Under the pieces are notes generated by a model. That model was not told the origin of the DNA. It was given only the letters and a program-made list of their open reading frames with translations, and did no database searches. A program made the position numbers and the translations under genes. Source: an uncultured Elusimicrobium sp. (lineage in GTDB: Bacteria; Elusimicrobiota; Elusimicrobia; Elusimicrobiales; Elusimicrobiaceae). From it: DNA of 31,900 nt. Below, one piece after another: positions 8,728 through 15,549 of this stretch (within the stretch, counting starts at the first letter, position 1; every line of letters starts with the position of its first letter). The DNA is taken from assembly GCA_937891135.1 (NCBI GenBank), contig CALAFB010000106.1, positions 1-31,900 of the forward strand. The letters run 5' to 3'.

Positions 8728-8997
8728 TTAAAATTCCTCATTAAATTTATCATCAAAAATTTTTTTAAGTGCCTCAAAAGCAGCTTGTTCATCAGCCCCT
8801 TGAACTTTTAAACATACACTAGAGCCAAATTCTGCCGCCAACATCATGACCCCCATAATACTTTTAGCGTTAATTGTAATCTGGTCTTTGGTCAAGGAAA
8901 TATCGGACTGAAACTTAGCAGCCGTCTGTGCGATTAACGCAGCCGGCCGGGCGTGCAATCCTAAACGATTTGAAATTTGTAAATTCTGTTCAATCAT
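8728..8997 (-). CDS. ptsH: PTS phosphocarrier protein HPr
   Basis: HPr carries phosphate from enzyme I to enzyme IIA. With the start at ATG 8997 the protein has 89 residues, and the two phosphorylation sites fall at the textbook positions: His15 in NRLGLHARPAA and Ser46 in INAKSIMGVM. A GTG at 9012 would add five residues and displace both. The ATG overlaps the stop of the IID gene as ATGA and lacks a Shine-Dalgarno sequence, so it is probably translated by coupling. Ser46 together with hprK in the same operon suggests regulation by HPr kinase/phosphorylase, as in Firmicutes and some Gram-negatives. There is no sign in this window of a CcpA-type partner. Confidence 0.96.
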   Translation of the reverse strand: MIEQNLQISNRLGLHARPAALIAQTAAKFQSDISLTKDQITINAKSIMGVMMLAAEFGSSVCLKVQGADEQAAFEALKKIFDDKFNEEF

Positions 8998-9827
8998 AAT
9001 TGAAATAAACACACTAAATTAAATAAAATCACGGCAATGATATAAATATACATATTGGGAATACGCAAATCCCGCGTCATAAAACTAATACTAACAAAAA
9101 ATAATACAAGGACCCCGCGGGTAATAAATTGCAATCCCAACATTTTTTCCCACCCATGAATAAAATACAATACCCCCCATAATAATAAAATAACTGACAG
9201 AATAATTCCCAGCCGCTTGGCCTGATAAATAGTCTTATTCCAGTCAAACTGCGTGAGGCCAAAACATCCGTTATTAGGAGCAAAATAACTAAGAGAAATA
9301 CCTTTCCACTTTACAAATAACGCCAACACATTAAACACAAAAAATGCTGCCAAACAAGCCCCCCAAATTTCCCACGTACCTGGAGAATAAGAAGAAACCG
9401 TTTCAAAAAAATTGACATCCAGCAACAACCAGGCACATAAAGCCAACAGCAAGGTCAGCGGTTTCAGCGCGCCCCAAAACAAACGGTCCCCAATAGAAGC
9501 AGCGGTAATAGACAAACTGCGTTTAATACCATTCCACTCTACCAACCGTTCCTGGTGCAAAGCCACCGTTTTTGCCTTTGCAATATACTCTTCCTGTTTC
9601 AGCAACGCCCCGATACAAAAAGAAGCCATTACAGGTTGGGTATTAAAATTTTCCAAATAGCGTTGCAATACGGAGGGATAATTTTGGCAATCCTGTGCAT
9701 ATAATTTTTGAATAAAAGGATATACGGTAAACGCTAATCCAACATGCTGGTATTTAGAATAATTCCATCCCGTTTGCAAAAAAAACGAGCGGAAAAATAA
9801 TCGCAAATGCATCCAAGGAGTTAGCAT
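8994..9827 (-). CDS. PTS mannose-family transporter subunit IID
   Basis: This is the membrane IID subunit of a mannose-family (Man) PTS permease, 277 residues, close to the usual length of about 280. The N-terminal region LFFRSFFLQTGWNYSKYQHV followed by GLAFTVYP is typical of IID (the TGWN segment), and hydrophobic segments cluster in the second half. It starts three bases after the IIC stop and its stop overlaps the ptsH start. Subunit sequence alone does not give the sugar (mannose, glucose, fructose, sorbose and amino sugars are all known). Confidence 0.92.
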   Translation of the reverse strand: MLTPWMHLRLFFRSFFLQTGWNYSKYQHVGLAFTVYPFIQKLYAQDCQNYPSVLQRYLENFNTQPVMASFCIGALLKQEEYIAKAKTVALHQERLVEWNGIKRSLSITAASIGDRLFWGALKPLTLLLALCAWLLLDVNFFETVSSYSPGTWEIWGACLAAFFVFNVLALFVKWKGISLSYFAPNNGCFGLTQFDWNKTIYQAKRLGIILSVILLLWGVLYFIHGWEKMLGLQFITRGVLVLFFVSISFMTRDLRIPNMYIYIIAVILFNLVCLFQL

Positions 9828-9830
9828 ACG

Positions 9831-10433
9831 TTACCTCGTTTTAAGCCGGAACAGCGGGATTAAGGCAGCCATTCCTACCCATGGCACCGCCATATATGCA
9901 AACCGGCTGGCAATATGAATTTGTTCAGGCAAATAAGGCAGCAGTTTCTCAACCGAGAATCCCACGCTGGCACTCATACCAAACACAAACAAAAAAGTAT
10001 ATAAAAACGACAAAAATAATGCCTGCAAAATAGTCCATGTAATATGCGAAGGATGTTTTAAAATTTTTTCTTCCTGTCTCTGAATCCATACAATACGGTG
10101 TTTACGCACAAGCACTTCTGCAACCGAAAATAAAACCGCGCTTATTGCCCCAAAGAAAAACGAAAAATATACAGGTATTTCCAGCGCACAGAGTGCCATA
10201 GACACCGTACAACATACCGCAGCACTAGGAGGCAACAACCCCCCCAACGGACTAATATCAATAAAAAGCAATTCTGTAAAAATGCCTACTTGCAACCCCG
10301 TCATTACATCCCCCGTAACAAGGCCTAATAACGGTCCGGCAATAATTCCGCGTGAAAAAGTTAACTGAAATGCATAGGTGGTATCCAATTCTAATAAGGA
10401 ACCAAGCAGACAAATCCAAAAAATTGTATCCAT
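9831..10433 (-). CDS. PTS mannose-family transporter subunit IIC (short)
   Basis: This is the sugar-translocating IIC membrane subunit. Recognisable features are an N-terminal helix with LLELDTTYAFQLTFSR, then GIIAGPLLGLVTGDVMTGL and GIFTELLFIDISPLGG, which correspond to the conserved G-D-x-x-x-G and E-x-x segments of the family. At 200 residues it is shorter than typical members (about 250-265). The missing part appears to be C-terminal, because the protein stops soon after AVPWVGMAALIPLFR. It overlaps the IIB stop by one base and is followed closely by IID, so it is expressed as part of the set. Confidence 0.88.
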   Translation of the reverse strand: MDTIFWICLLGSLLELDTTYAFQLTFSRGIIAGPLLGLVTGDVMTGLQVGIFTELLFIDISPLGGLLPPSAAVCCTVSMALCALEIPVYFSFFFGAISAVLFSVAEVLVRKHRIVWIQRQEEKILKHPSHITWTILQALFLSFLYTFLFVFGMSASVGFSVEKLLPYLPEQIHIASRFAYMAVPWVGMAALIPLFRLKTR

Positions 10434-10897
10434 TAAAGAACCCCCTTCACGGAAATAGATTTGGCATTAGGAACTGCCCGCGTTTCAATCCGGATACCTA
10501 AACCGTCTATAATCCGTAAAAAGTGTTTATCCTGCTCATCCAAAAATACATTATCGGCTAATTTTTGGGCATGCTCTTTAAAATGCATGCCACCAATATT
10601 TACAGATTTAATTTGCAACCCGTCTTCTATCAGGTCTGCCAGTTCCTGCACGGTACCCGTTAAAATAAAAATACGGCCATTGGATTTACGTGCATATTGC
10701 ATGCACGCATGCGAATCCAACACCGTTAGTTTGTATTCATACGGCAAACTTAAACGCAACAAGGTTTCATTGAGTAAATTGGCCCGGCACTTGGCACAGG
10801 GGATTAACACCTCGTCTACGTTTAATTCGGGCAACCAGGCCTGTACCACTTGCCCGTGGATAAGCCTATCATCTACCCGTGCAAAAACAATCGGCAT
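10433..10897 (-). CDS. PTS mannose-family enzyme IIB
   Basis: IIB is the cytoplasmic domain that receives phosphate from IIA and hands it to the sugar. The 154-residue protein begins MPIVFARVDDRLIHGQVVQ, and His14 is the expected phosphorylation site. Length and motif match free-standing mannose-family IIB proteins. It overlaps both neighbours by one base (TAATG type), consistent with coupled translation and fixed stoichiometry with IIA and IIC. Confidence 0.95.
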   Translation of the reverse strand: MPIVFARVDDRLIHGQVVQAWLPELNVDEVLIPCAKCRANLLNETLLRLSLPYEYKLTVLDSHACMQYARKSNGRIFILTGTVQELADLIEDGLQIKSVNIGGMHFKEHAQKLADNVFLDEQDKHFLRIIDGLGIRIETRAVPNAKSISVKGVL

Positions 10898-11304
10898 TAT
10901 AGCCCCTTAATGAGTAGTTCCGTTGCGTTAATAACGGCACGTTTTCCATCGGCTTCAATCTTTTCAGCCAATTCTTTAGCCGTAGCTTTTTTGCGGCTGT
11001 TCATGGCAGTTAAAAGCATACTTAAATTGAGCCCTGTAATGACGTAACAGTCCGCCACTTCTTTACTGGCCGTTAGCGAAATATTCGTCGCGCTACCACC
11101 AAAAATATCCGTCAGCACTACGACGCCGTCTTCACACGCAACTAATACTTCTTTTAATTTAGCAGCTTCTTTTTCTACCGAAGCCGCCGTTGTTACGGCA
11201 AATGTGGCAAAGCCACTATCCGCCGGTTTACCGATAATTTGGGCAGCCGTATCCAACATCTGTTGGGCTAATTGCCCATGGGTGACTAAAATAATTTTTA
11301 CCAT
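10897..11304 (-). CDS. PTS mannose-family enzyme IIA
   Basis: IIA accepts phosphate from HPr. The 135-residue protein starts MVKIILVTHGQLA, with the active-site histidine at residue 9, and has the conserved VVLTDIFGGSATN segment of the EIIA-Man fold. It is encoded as a separate protein, not fused to IIB as in E. coli ManX. It begins one base after rapZ stops and overlaps the IIB start. Confidence 0.96.
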   Translation of the reverse strand: MVKIILVTHGQLAQQMLDTAAQIIGKPADSGFATFAVTTAASVEKEAAKLKEVLVACEDGVVVLTDIFGGSATNISLTASKEVADCYVITGLNLSMLLTAMNSRKKATAKELAEKIEADGKRAVINATELLIKGL

Positions 11305-11305
11305 A

Positions 11306-12160
11306 TCAATTCCCTATATCCCGATGAAATTCCGAGGCATTGAGCCCCACTTCTTTAAGCCGTTTTACCAATTCATGCGCCATAAACACACTACGGTGTT
11401 TTCCGCCGGTGCAACCCATGGCAATCGTTAAATAACTTTTTCCTTCTTTAATATATTTAGGAATTAAGTACTTTACTAAATTGGTAAATTTAGTGGCAAA
11501 TTCTTTCGTTTCTTTAAATGACAAAATATAATCCTGTACAGGTTTATCCAACCCGGTTTTATTTTTGAGAGCAGGTACGTAATACGGATTAGGTAAAAAG
11601 CGCACGTCCATCACAATATCGCAATCTTTCAAAATACCGTTTTTAAACCCAAAAGACACGACTGAAATTTGCATATCCCCCGTACGGGTAGAACCCAATA
11701 ATTCAGACAGTTTTTCTTTCAGTTCCCCTAGTTTTAAATCACTCGTGTCAATGACTTTATCCGCCATGGTGCGGATGCCACGCAACGCTTTGCGTTCATG
11801 TGAAATAGCAGCCGCCAATTTTTTGTGAATGGGATGGCGATGTTTGGTTTCCGAAAACCGGCGTATTAAACATTCATCCGACGCATCCAAAAATACCACT
11901 TTAATATCATACGCTTGATTTTTGGTAGCTTTAACGACGGCAGGCAAATCTTTCAGTTGATCTCCCGCACGCATATCAATTCCCAAAGCGATTTGTTCAT
12001 GTTCAGTACTTTCAATATAATCAATAAAATTTTTAAAAAGGGCTAGTGGCAAATTATCTACGCAATAAAACCCAAAATCCCCAAAGATTTTAAGAGCCTG
12101 TGACTTACCGGCTCCGCTTAATCCTGTAATAATAAAAATACGCCGTTTATTTTTTTTCAT
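11306..12160 (-). CDS. rapZ: RapZ/YvcJ-family nucleotide-binding protein
   Basis: This family binds nucleotides. In E. coli it is an RNase E adapter that controls amino-sugar synthesis through small RNAs; the Bacillus homologue is YvcJ. The 284-residue protein has the Walker A motif GLSGAGKS (residues 13-20) and the conserved C-terminal IAMGCTGGKHRSV segment, which is central to RNA and metabolite binding in RapZ. It overlaps hprK by 14 bases and precedes the PTS genes, an arrangement also known in other phyla where rapZ, hprK and PTS genes cluster. Whether it acts on RNA here is unknown. Confidence 0.95.
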   Translation of the reverse strand: MKKNKRRIFIITGLSGAGKSQALKIFGDFGFYCVDNLPLALFKNFIDYIESTEHEQIALGIDMRAGDQLKDLPAVVKATKNQAYDIKVVFLDASDECLIRRFSETKHRHPIHKKLAAAISHERKALRGIRTMADKVIDTSDLKLGELKEKLSELLGSTRTGDMQISVVSFGFKNGILKDCDIVMDVRFLPNPYYVPALKNKTGLDKPVQDYILSFKETKEFATKFTNLVKYLIPKYIKEGKSYLTIAMGCTGGKHRSVFMAHELVKRLKEVGLNASEFHRDIGN

Positions 12161-13097
12161 TTTTCTTACCTGGTTTCATTTTATCTAGGATTTTTTGGCT
12201 AAATTCTTTGGCGGAGAAAATCCCCTGGCATTTTAATTGCTGGTTTAAGGCGGCTACTTCAATAAGTACCGCCAAATTGCGGCCCGGCGTTACAGGAAGC
12301 AGTAAAGACGGGATTTCAATCCCCAGTAAATTAGAAGTTTTTTGCTCTACGCCTAAGCGGTCTATGGCTGCTTTATTAGGAGAGGTAAGGACTACTTCCA
12401 TATCAATTTTAGTTTCGTCTAAGGTAGCCCCTACGCCAAACAAAAGCGGTACGTCTAATACACCCAGCCCGCGTACTTCCATATAGTGTTTGAGCATGGC
12501 CGGACAAGAGCCCATTAAATAGCGACCGCGTTTTTGTACTTCTACCACATCATCAGCCACTAAAATATGTCCGCGTTTGATGAGTTCCAACGCACATTCA
12601 CTTTTACCGATACCGGCATCCCCGCGGATGAGTACCCCCATCCCGCTAACGTCTACCAGCACGCCGTGTACATGTGTAACAGGGGAAAGTTTTTCATCTA
12701 AAAATCGGGAAAAAGCCGCCATAAAATCAGACGATTCCATCTCGGTCTTTAGCACAGCCACATCCGCACTTAAACTGCCTTTGCGGATAGCCTGGTGCGG
12801 GTCCAGCCCGGCCGTCATAATTAGGCACGGTACATCCCCTTCACTTAACATTTTAGTAATGTTGGCACGCAAGCGGGTCTTGTTTTCTTTTTGACAGAAC
12901 GAAAATTCACTCCGGCCAAATACTTGTACAGAATTAGCCTTAAAATTTTCCAACTGCCCGGCTAACGCAAGGCCGGGGCGGTTGACGCGCGGCTCCGTAA
13001 TTTCACGCTGAATATAACGCTTACCGCAGACAAGCTCCAAGTGAAGGGTTTTCACTTGGAGCAGTTCTGCTACGGTAATGGATTTACGAAATTCCAA
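12147..13097 (-). CDS. hprK: HPr kinase/phosphorylase
   Basis: HprK phosphorylates and dephosphorylates HPr on Ser46 in response to energy and glycolytic state. The 316-residue protein has an N-terminal regulatory domain, the catalytic HVHG segment (around residues 142-145), Walker A GDAGIGKS (159-166), ADDVVEV (about 181-187) and the family signature MEVRGLGVLDVP. It starts 17 bases after hpf. Its co-transcription with an HPr that retains Ser46 argues for a working kinase-substrate pair. Confidence 0.97.
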   Translation of the reverse strand: MEFRKSITVAELLQVKTLHLELVCGKRYIQREITEPRVNRPGLALAGQLENFKANSVQVFGRSEFSFCQKENKTRLRANITKMLSEGDVPCLIMTAGLDPHQAIRKGSLSADVAVLKTEMESSDFMAAFSRFLDEKLSPVTHVHGVLVDVSGMGVLIRGDAGIGKSECALELIKRGHILVADDVVEVQKRGRYLMGSCPAMLKHYMEVRGLGVLDVPLLFGVGATLDETKIDMEVVLTSPNKAAIDRLGVEQKTSNLLGIEIPSLLLPVTPGRNLAVLIEVAALNQQLKCQGIFSAKEFSQKILDKMKPGKKNEKK

Positions 13098-13114
13098 CGG
13101 TTCCTCCGGCTAGG

Positions 13115-13663
13115 TTATTTCTTTTTAATCGGTTTAATGAGCCCGTAGGTGCCGTCTAAGCGTTTAAAAATCAAGTTAATTTGCTTAGAACCTTCATCCA
13201 AGAACATCCAGAAAGAATATCCTAACCGTTCCATCTCATAGGCGGCATCTTCCGGATTCATGGGGGCTACTTCAACCTGTTTGATGACGGAGAATTTTAC
13301 ATCATTCTGCGGCAACATGACTTCGGCAAACGGATCCATTTCTACTGCTTTGACCGATTTTTTAGATACCTTGCGTGCTTTGGCTTTGTTTTTAATTTTT
13401 TTGGCCTGGGCTTCGGCTTTTACGGCCGCAGCATCAATGGCTTTGTAGAGGTTTTCTTCCACCGCGCTGGCACTAATGGTGGTTTTGGCCCCCGTGTGCA
13501 GGATGATTTCCGCACGTTGGTTAATCTTTTTCTCTACAGAAATGAGCACTTGCGCGGAAACGATGTGATCAAAAAAAGTTTCTACTTTGCTTACACGCGT
13601 ATTGATAAATTCTTTAATGGCCGGTGTGAGTTTAATGTTTTTGGCCGTAATTTTAATATCCAT
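13115..13663 (-). CDS. hpf: Ribosome hibernation promoting factor, long form
   Basis: Long HPF binds the 30S decoding region and dimerises 70S ribosomes into inactive 100S particles. The 182-residue protein has an N-terminal S30AE domain (about 1-100, beginning MDIKITAKNIKLTPAIKEFI), a Lys/Ala-rich linker and a C-terminal dimerisation domain with EDAAYEMERLGYSFWMF, so it is the long type. The start has GGAGG seven bases upstream. It is the first gene of the ten-gene operon and has its own consensus-like promoter just upstream. Confidence 0.95.
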   Translation of the reverse strand: MDIKITAKNIKLTPAIKEFINTRVSKVETFFDHIVSAQVLISVEKKINQRAEIILHTGAKTTISASAVEENLYKAIDAAAVKAEAQAKKIKNKAKARKVSKKSVKAVEMDPFAEVMLPQNDVKFSVIKQVEVAPMNPEDAAYEMERLGYSFWMFLDEGSKQINLIFKRLDGTYGLIKPIKKK

Positions 13664-13705
13664 AACTTCCTCCAGTAATTGTTACGAGGGGGACCCCGTG
13701 TAAAT

Positions 13706-13734
13706 ATTTAATCATTATCCGGGGCGAATGTCAA
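13706..13734 (-). promoter_or_regulatory. Promoter of the hpf-hprK-rapZ-PTS-lepA operon
   Basis: On the minus strand: TTGACA (13729-13734), a 17-bp spacer and TTAAAT (13706-13711). The -35 is perfect consensus. The predicted transcript starts near 13699, about 35 bases before the hpf ATG. Confidence 0.8.
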
Positions 13735-13767
13735 CCTGCGCCAAACGCGCGCGTACGAAACCGCACC

Positions 13768-13867
13768 AAAAAAACCGCCCTTATCCGCATGCCTGTTAGC
13801 CGGCATACAAATCAAGGGCGGTTATACATATTAGCATTCTTTAGTTCATCCCTCCTATCCTACAGAT
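13768..13867 (-). ncRNA. Candidate small RNA (or short leader-peptide unit) upstream of hpf
   Basis: A minus-strand unit of about 100 nt runs from a promoter at 13874-13901 to a strong intrinsic terminator. The terminator stem is AACCGCCCTT (13814-13823 read in reverse) with AAGGGCGGTT (13773-13782 read in reverse), has a nested ATGCC/GGCAT hairpin, and ends in seven T's at 13768-13774. Since hpf has its own promoter downstream, this looks like a separate RNA. It contains AGGAGGG and a possible 13-codon frame at 13796-13837, but the spacing to its ATG (about 13 nt) is long. Expression is unproven. Confidence 0.5.
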
Positions 13868-13873
13868 ATGGTT

Positions 13874-13901
13874 AGTATAATGGAATTTTTTAAAAAATCA
13901 A
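13874..13901 (-). promoter_or_regulatory. Promoter of the candidate small RNA
   Basis: On the minus strand: TTGATT (13896-13901), a 16-bp spacer and TATACT (13874-13879). It points toward the 13768-13823 terminator. Confidence 0.6.
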
Positions 13902-13941
13902 GTTGTAATCTCAAAAAGTGGTATTTACGGCGATTTTTTAT

Positions 13942-13947
13942 TATACT
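13942..13947 (+). promoter_or_regulatory. -10 box of pilin cassette 2
   Basis: TATACT sits in the same context (TTTTTTATTATACTATA then GTACAATTTTATT) as in cassettes 1 and 6. The -35 region at 17 bp is weak here (TGGTAT). Confidence 0.6.
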
Positions 13948-13953
13948 ATAAGT

Positions 13954-14209
13954 ACAATTTTATTCTGTTTTTGGAAGCGTTTAAGAAACGTAGGTGCCGT
14001 AAGGCCAAAACCAAGTCCAAAAATAGCCAAACTGAAGCACAATTTAAACGGCTTAATTACCCGTTTGCTTTGTGCCGAGTGTTTGCCGTTTATACGGTAA
14101 TCCGCGGCTATTTTGTTTGATACACTTGGTTTTGGTCAATCAAAAAGGCCGTTTTATACATATTCTCCAAGGGCAGAAGAATTGCAAATTAAAAATTGGA
14201 GGATGTATT
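13954..14209 (+). promoter_or_regulatory. Structured pilin leader RNA, copy 2
   Basis: 5' hairpin CGTTT/AAACG (13978-13990). Long-range stem CCAAAACCAAGT (14005-14016) with ACTTGGTTTTGG (14124-14135). AATAGCC with GGCTATT. Central hairpin GCACAA (14037-14042) with TTGTGC (14070-14075) and inner AAACGG/CCGTTT. ATTCTCCAA (14162-14170) complements the Shine-Dalgarno segment TTGGAGGAT (14196-14204, one G-U). TCCAAGGG (14166-14173) can instead pair with TTTTTGGA (13968-13975). The stem sequences differ completely from copy 1 while pairing is kept. Confidence 0.75.
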
Positions 14210-15034
14210 ATGAAGAAGGAAACTACCCGGCGGGGTCATACGCAAACACAAAATGATGTAGTCGTTCAAAATAAAAAGGGTCATTCCCAAAAGTCTCTGT
14301 TGGGAATCTCCCTCATCCGTTTTTGGAAGGAAGGGCCTAGGCAGTTATTCAAGCAAACGAATGGGCAGAAGGGAGATCCCCGACAACATTCCTCGGGGAT
14401 GACAACTAATTTTGACACCCCCTCACCCGTCCTTCGGACATCCTCTCCCTCAAGGGAGAAGAAATCCTTCCCCATGAGGAGGTTTGTACGCGGGTTTACA
14501 CTCATAGAACTTTTAGTTGTTGTCTTAATCATCGGTATTTTAGCGGCGGTGGCGTTGCCTCAATACCAAAAAGCCGTGGAGAAAACACGCATTGCCAATG
14601 CCCTTACCGTAATGAGTAGTATCCAAAAAAGTATAGACGTGTGGTTACTGGAAAACGGCTATCCTACGTCTGGAACGGATTATTTCTTCTTGTGGACGGA
14701 TTTGTTTACTGAAAACGCTGATAACAGCAAAGTAAATGCAACTATAGAGATTCGTAATGCCTTGGATTGTGCTAATAATAGCCCGTTTGGAGATTTATGT
14801 ACAGATGGTAATTTTGGGTATGAAGCAATGTGTTCTAGTTACCTGTGTTATGTATCCGCTTACAAAAGTTATGCTGCCTACAACGGCGAAGGTGATTATT
14901 CCTTAAATATGGCCCGTCATGCTTCCACCAATACCTGGGAATATGAGTGTTACTATTACGACGCGTCCGGCGAGCGCGCGTGTAATACTTTAAAAGGCCA
15001 AGGTAATTGGCAAATAGTAGACGGCAACGAATAA
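14210..15034 (+). CDS. Type IV pilin-like protein 2 with 95-residue repeat-bearing leader
   Basis: A 274-residue prepilin. The peptidase site is Gly95/Phe96, followed by FTLIELLVVVLIIG with Glu5 kept and a Cys-containing C-terminal domain. The start at ATG 14210 has GGAGG seven bases upstream; a longer frame from 14072 would run through the structured leader and is rejected. The region between start and cleavage site carries two palindromic repeats in frame (14263-14404 and 14419-14460), so the leader is nearly seven times longer than in pilins 1 and 5. An internal ATG at 14475 (MRRFVRG before the site) would give a normal leader but has a poor ribosome binding site. Mature product: a pilus or pseudopilus subunit. 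Confidence 0.85.
   Translation: MKKETTRRGHTQTQNDVVVQNKKGHSQKSLLGISLIRFWKEGPRQLFKQTNGQKGDPRQHSSGMTTNFDTPSPVLRTSSPSREKKSFPMRRFVRGFTLIELLVVVLIIGILAAVALPQYQKAVEKTRIANALTVMSSIQKSIDVWLLENGYPTSGTDYFFLWTDLFTENADNSKVNATIEIRNALDCANNSPFGDLCTDGNFGYEAMCSSYLCYVSAYKSYAAYNGEGDYSLNMARHASTNTWEYECYYYDASGERACNTLKGQGNWQIVDGNE
14263..14404 (+). repeat. 142-nt palindromic repeat R1, copy a (in frame in pilin 2 leader)
   Basis: Identical to copies at 23036-23177 and 25831-25972 except one base (GGGCCTAGG for GGGTCTAGG). It is built as an inverted pair of hairpins: ATTCCCAA/TTGGGAAT near one end and ATCCCCGA/TCGGGGAT near the other. Flanking ATCTCCC/GGGAGAT also pair, and the termini GTCATTCCC/GGGGATGAC pair. It looks like a small non-autonomous palindromic element. 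The frame is open through it. Confidence 0.85.
14419..14460 (+). repeat. Palindromic repeat R2, copy a
   Basis: CCCCTCACCCGTCC then TTCGGAC and CTCCCTCAAGGGAG form two small hairpins. A diverged copy lies at 23269-23313. The general pattern (CCCTCACCCG, short stem, CTCTCCC, stem) resembles a repeat type common in other bacterial genomes; that link is from memory. Confidence 0.6.
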
Positions 15035-15082
15035 GTTGTTCGTAGTTTCTTACTTGCGTCCGCTGTATTTTAACAGTACACC

Positions 15083-15116
15083 AAAACCGCCCCGCTTGTG
15101 TCAAAAGCGGGGCGGT
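15083..15116 (-). terminator. Terminator of the ATP synthase operon
   Basis: On the minus strand ACCGCCCCGCTT pairs with AAGCGGGGCGGT (12 bp), followed by TTTT. It lies 20 bases past the atpC stop. On the plus strand there is no T-run, so it is a weak end for pilin 2. Confidence 0.85.
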
Positions 15117-15135
15117 ATACTCAGTTTATGTTATT

Positions 15136-15549
15136 TCACATTCGTTTCTTTTTTACTTTCATGCGGGCTATGGCTTGTTTAATCTCTATTTCCGCCAGTT
15201 CAAAGTCAATGTCGGCATCTTTATTAGATAAACTTTCTTTGAGTGCTTTGATGCGCTGACTCTCTTTTTCTTCGTCAATTTCGCCGGCCAACGCGGCACT
15301 TTCGGCAAATACATTTACTTCGTTATTGATTACTTCCACAAAACCGCCTAGCGCGGCAAATTCTTCTTGCTTGCCGTCTGCTTTATAGCGCAAAGACCCC
15401 ATCCCCAGTTGTACCACCGTGTTAATGTGCCCGGGCAAAATGCCCATCTCGCCTAACAGGGCCGGCAAAATAACCATATCCACCGGCTTGTCTTTAATGA
15501 GTTGTTTTTCGGGCGTGATGAGGTTGAGCGTCAATTTCTTGTCCAACAT
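15136..15549 (-). CDS. atpC: ATP synthase F1 epsilon subunit
   Basis: Central-stalk subunit that regulates F1. The 137 residues comprise an N-terminal beta-sandwich (LTLNLITPEKQLI, LLGEMGILPGHINTV, LGGFVEVINNEV) and a C-terminal helical hairpin rich in Glu/Lys. It overlaps the atpD stop by one base and is the last gene of the atp operon, followed by a strong terminator. Confidence 0.95.
   Translation of the reverse strand: MLDKKLTLNLITPEKQLIKDKPVDMVILPALLGEMGILPGHINTVVQLGMGSLRYKADGKQEEFAALGGFVEVINNEVNVFAESAALAGEIDEEKESQRIKALKESLSNKDADIDFELAEIEIKQAIARMKVKKKRM

Noticed and set aside
14072..14209. Upstream extension of the pilin 2 reading frame (46 more residues), and similar extension of pilin 3 from 22863
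   Set aside because: The extensions translate the structured leader RNA. GGAGG and GGAG lie directly before the ATGs at 14210 and 22983, and the extra residues match no pilin.
15083..15116. Terminator of pilin 2 on the plus strand
   Set aside because: The hairpin has no T-run on the plus strand. The TTTT on the minus strand and its position assign it to atpC.
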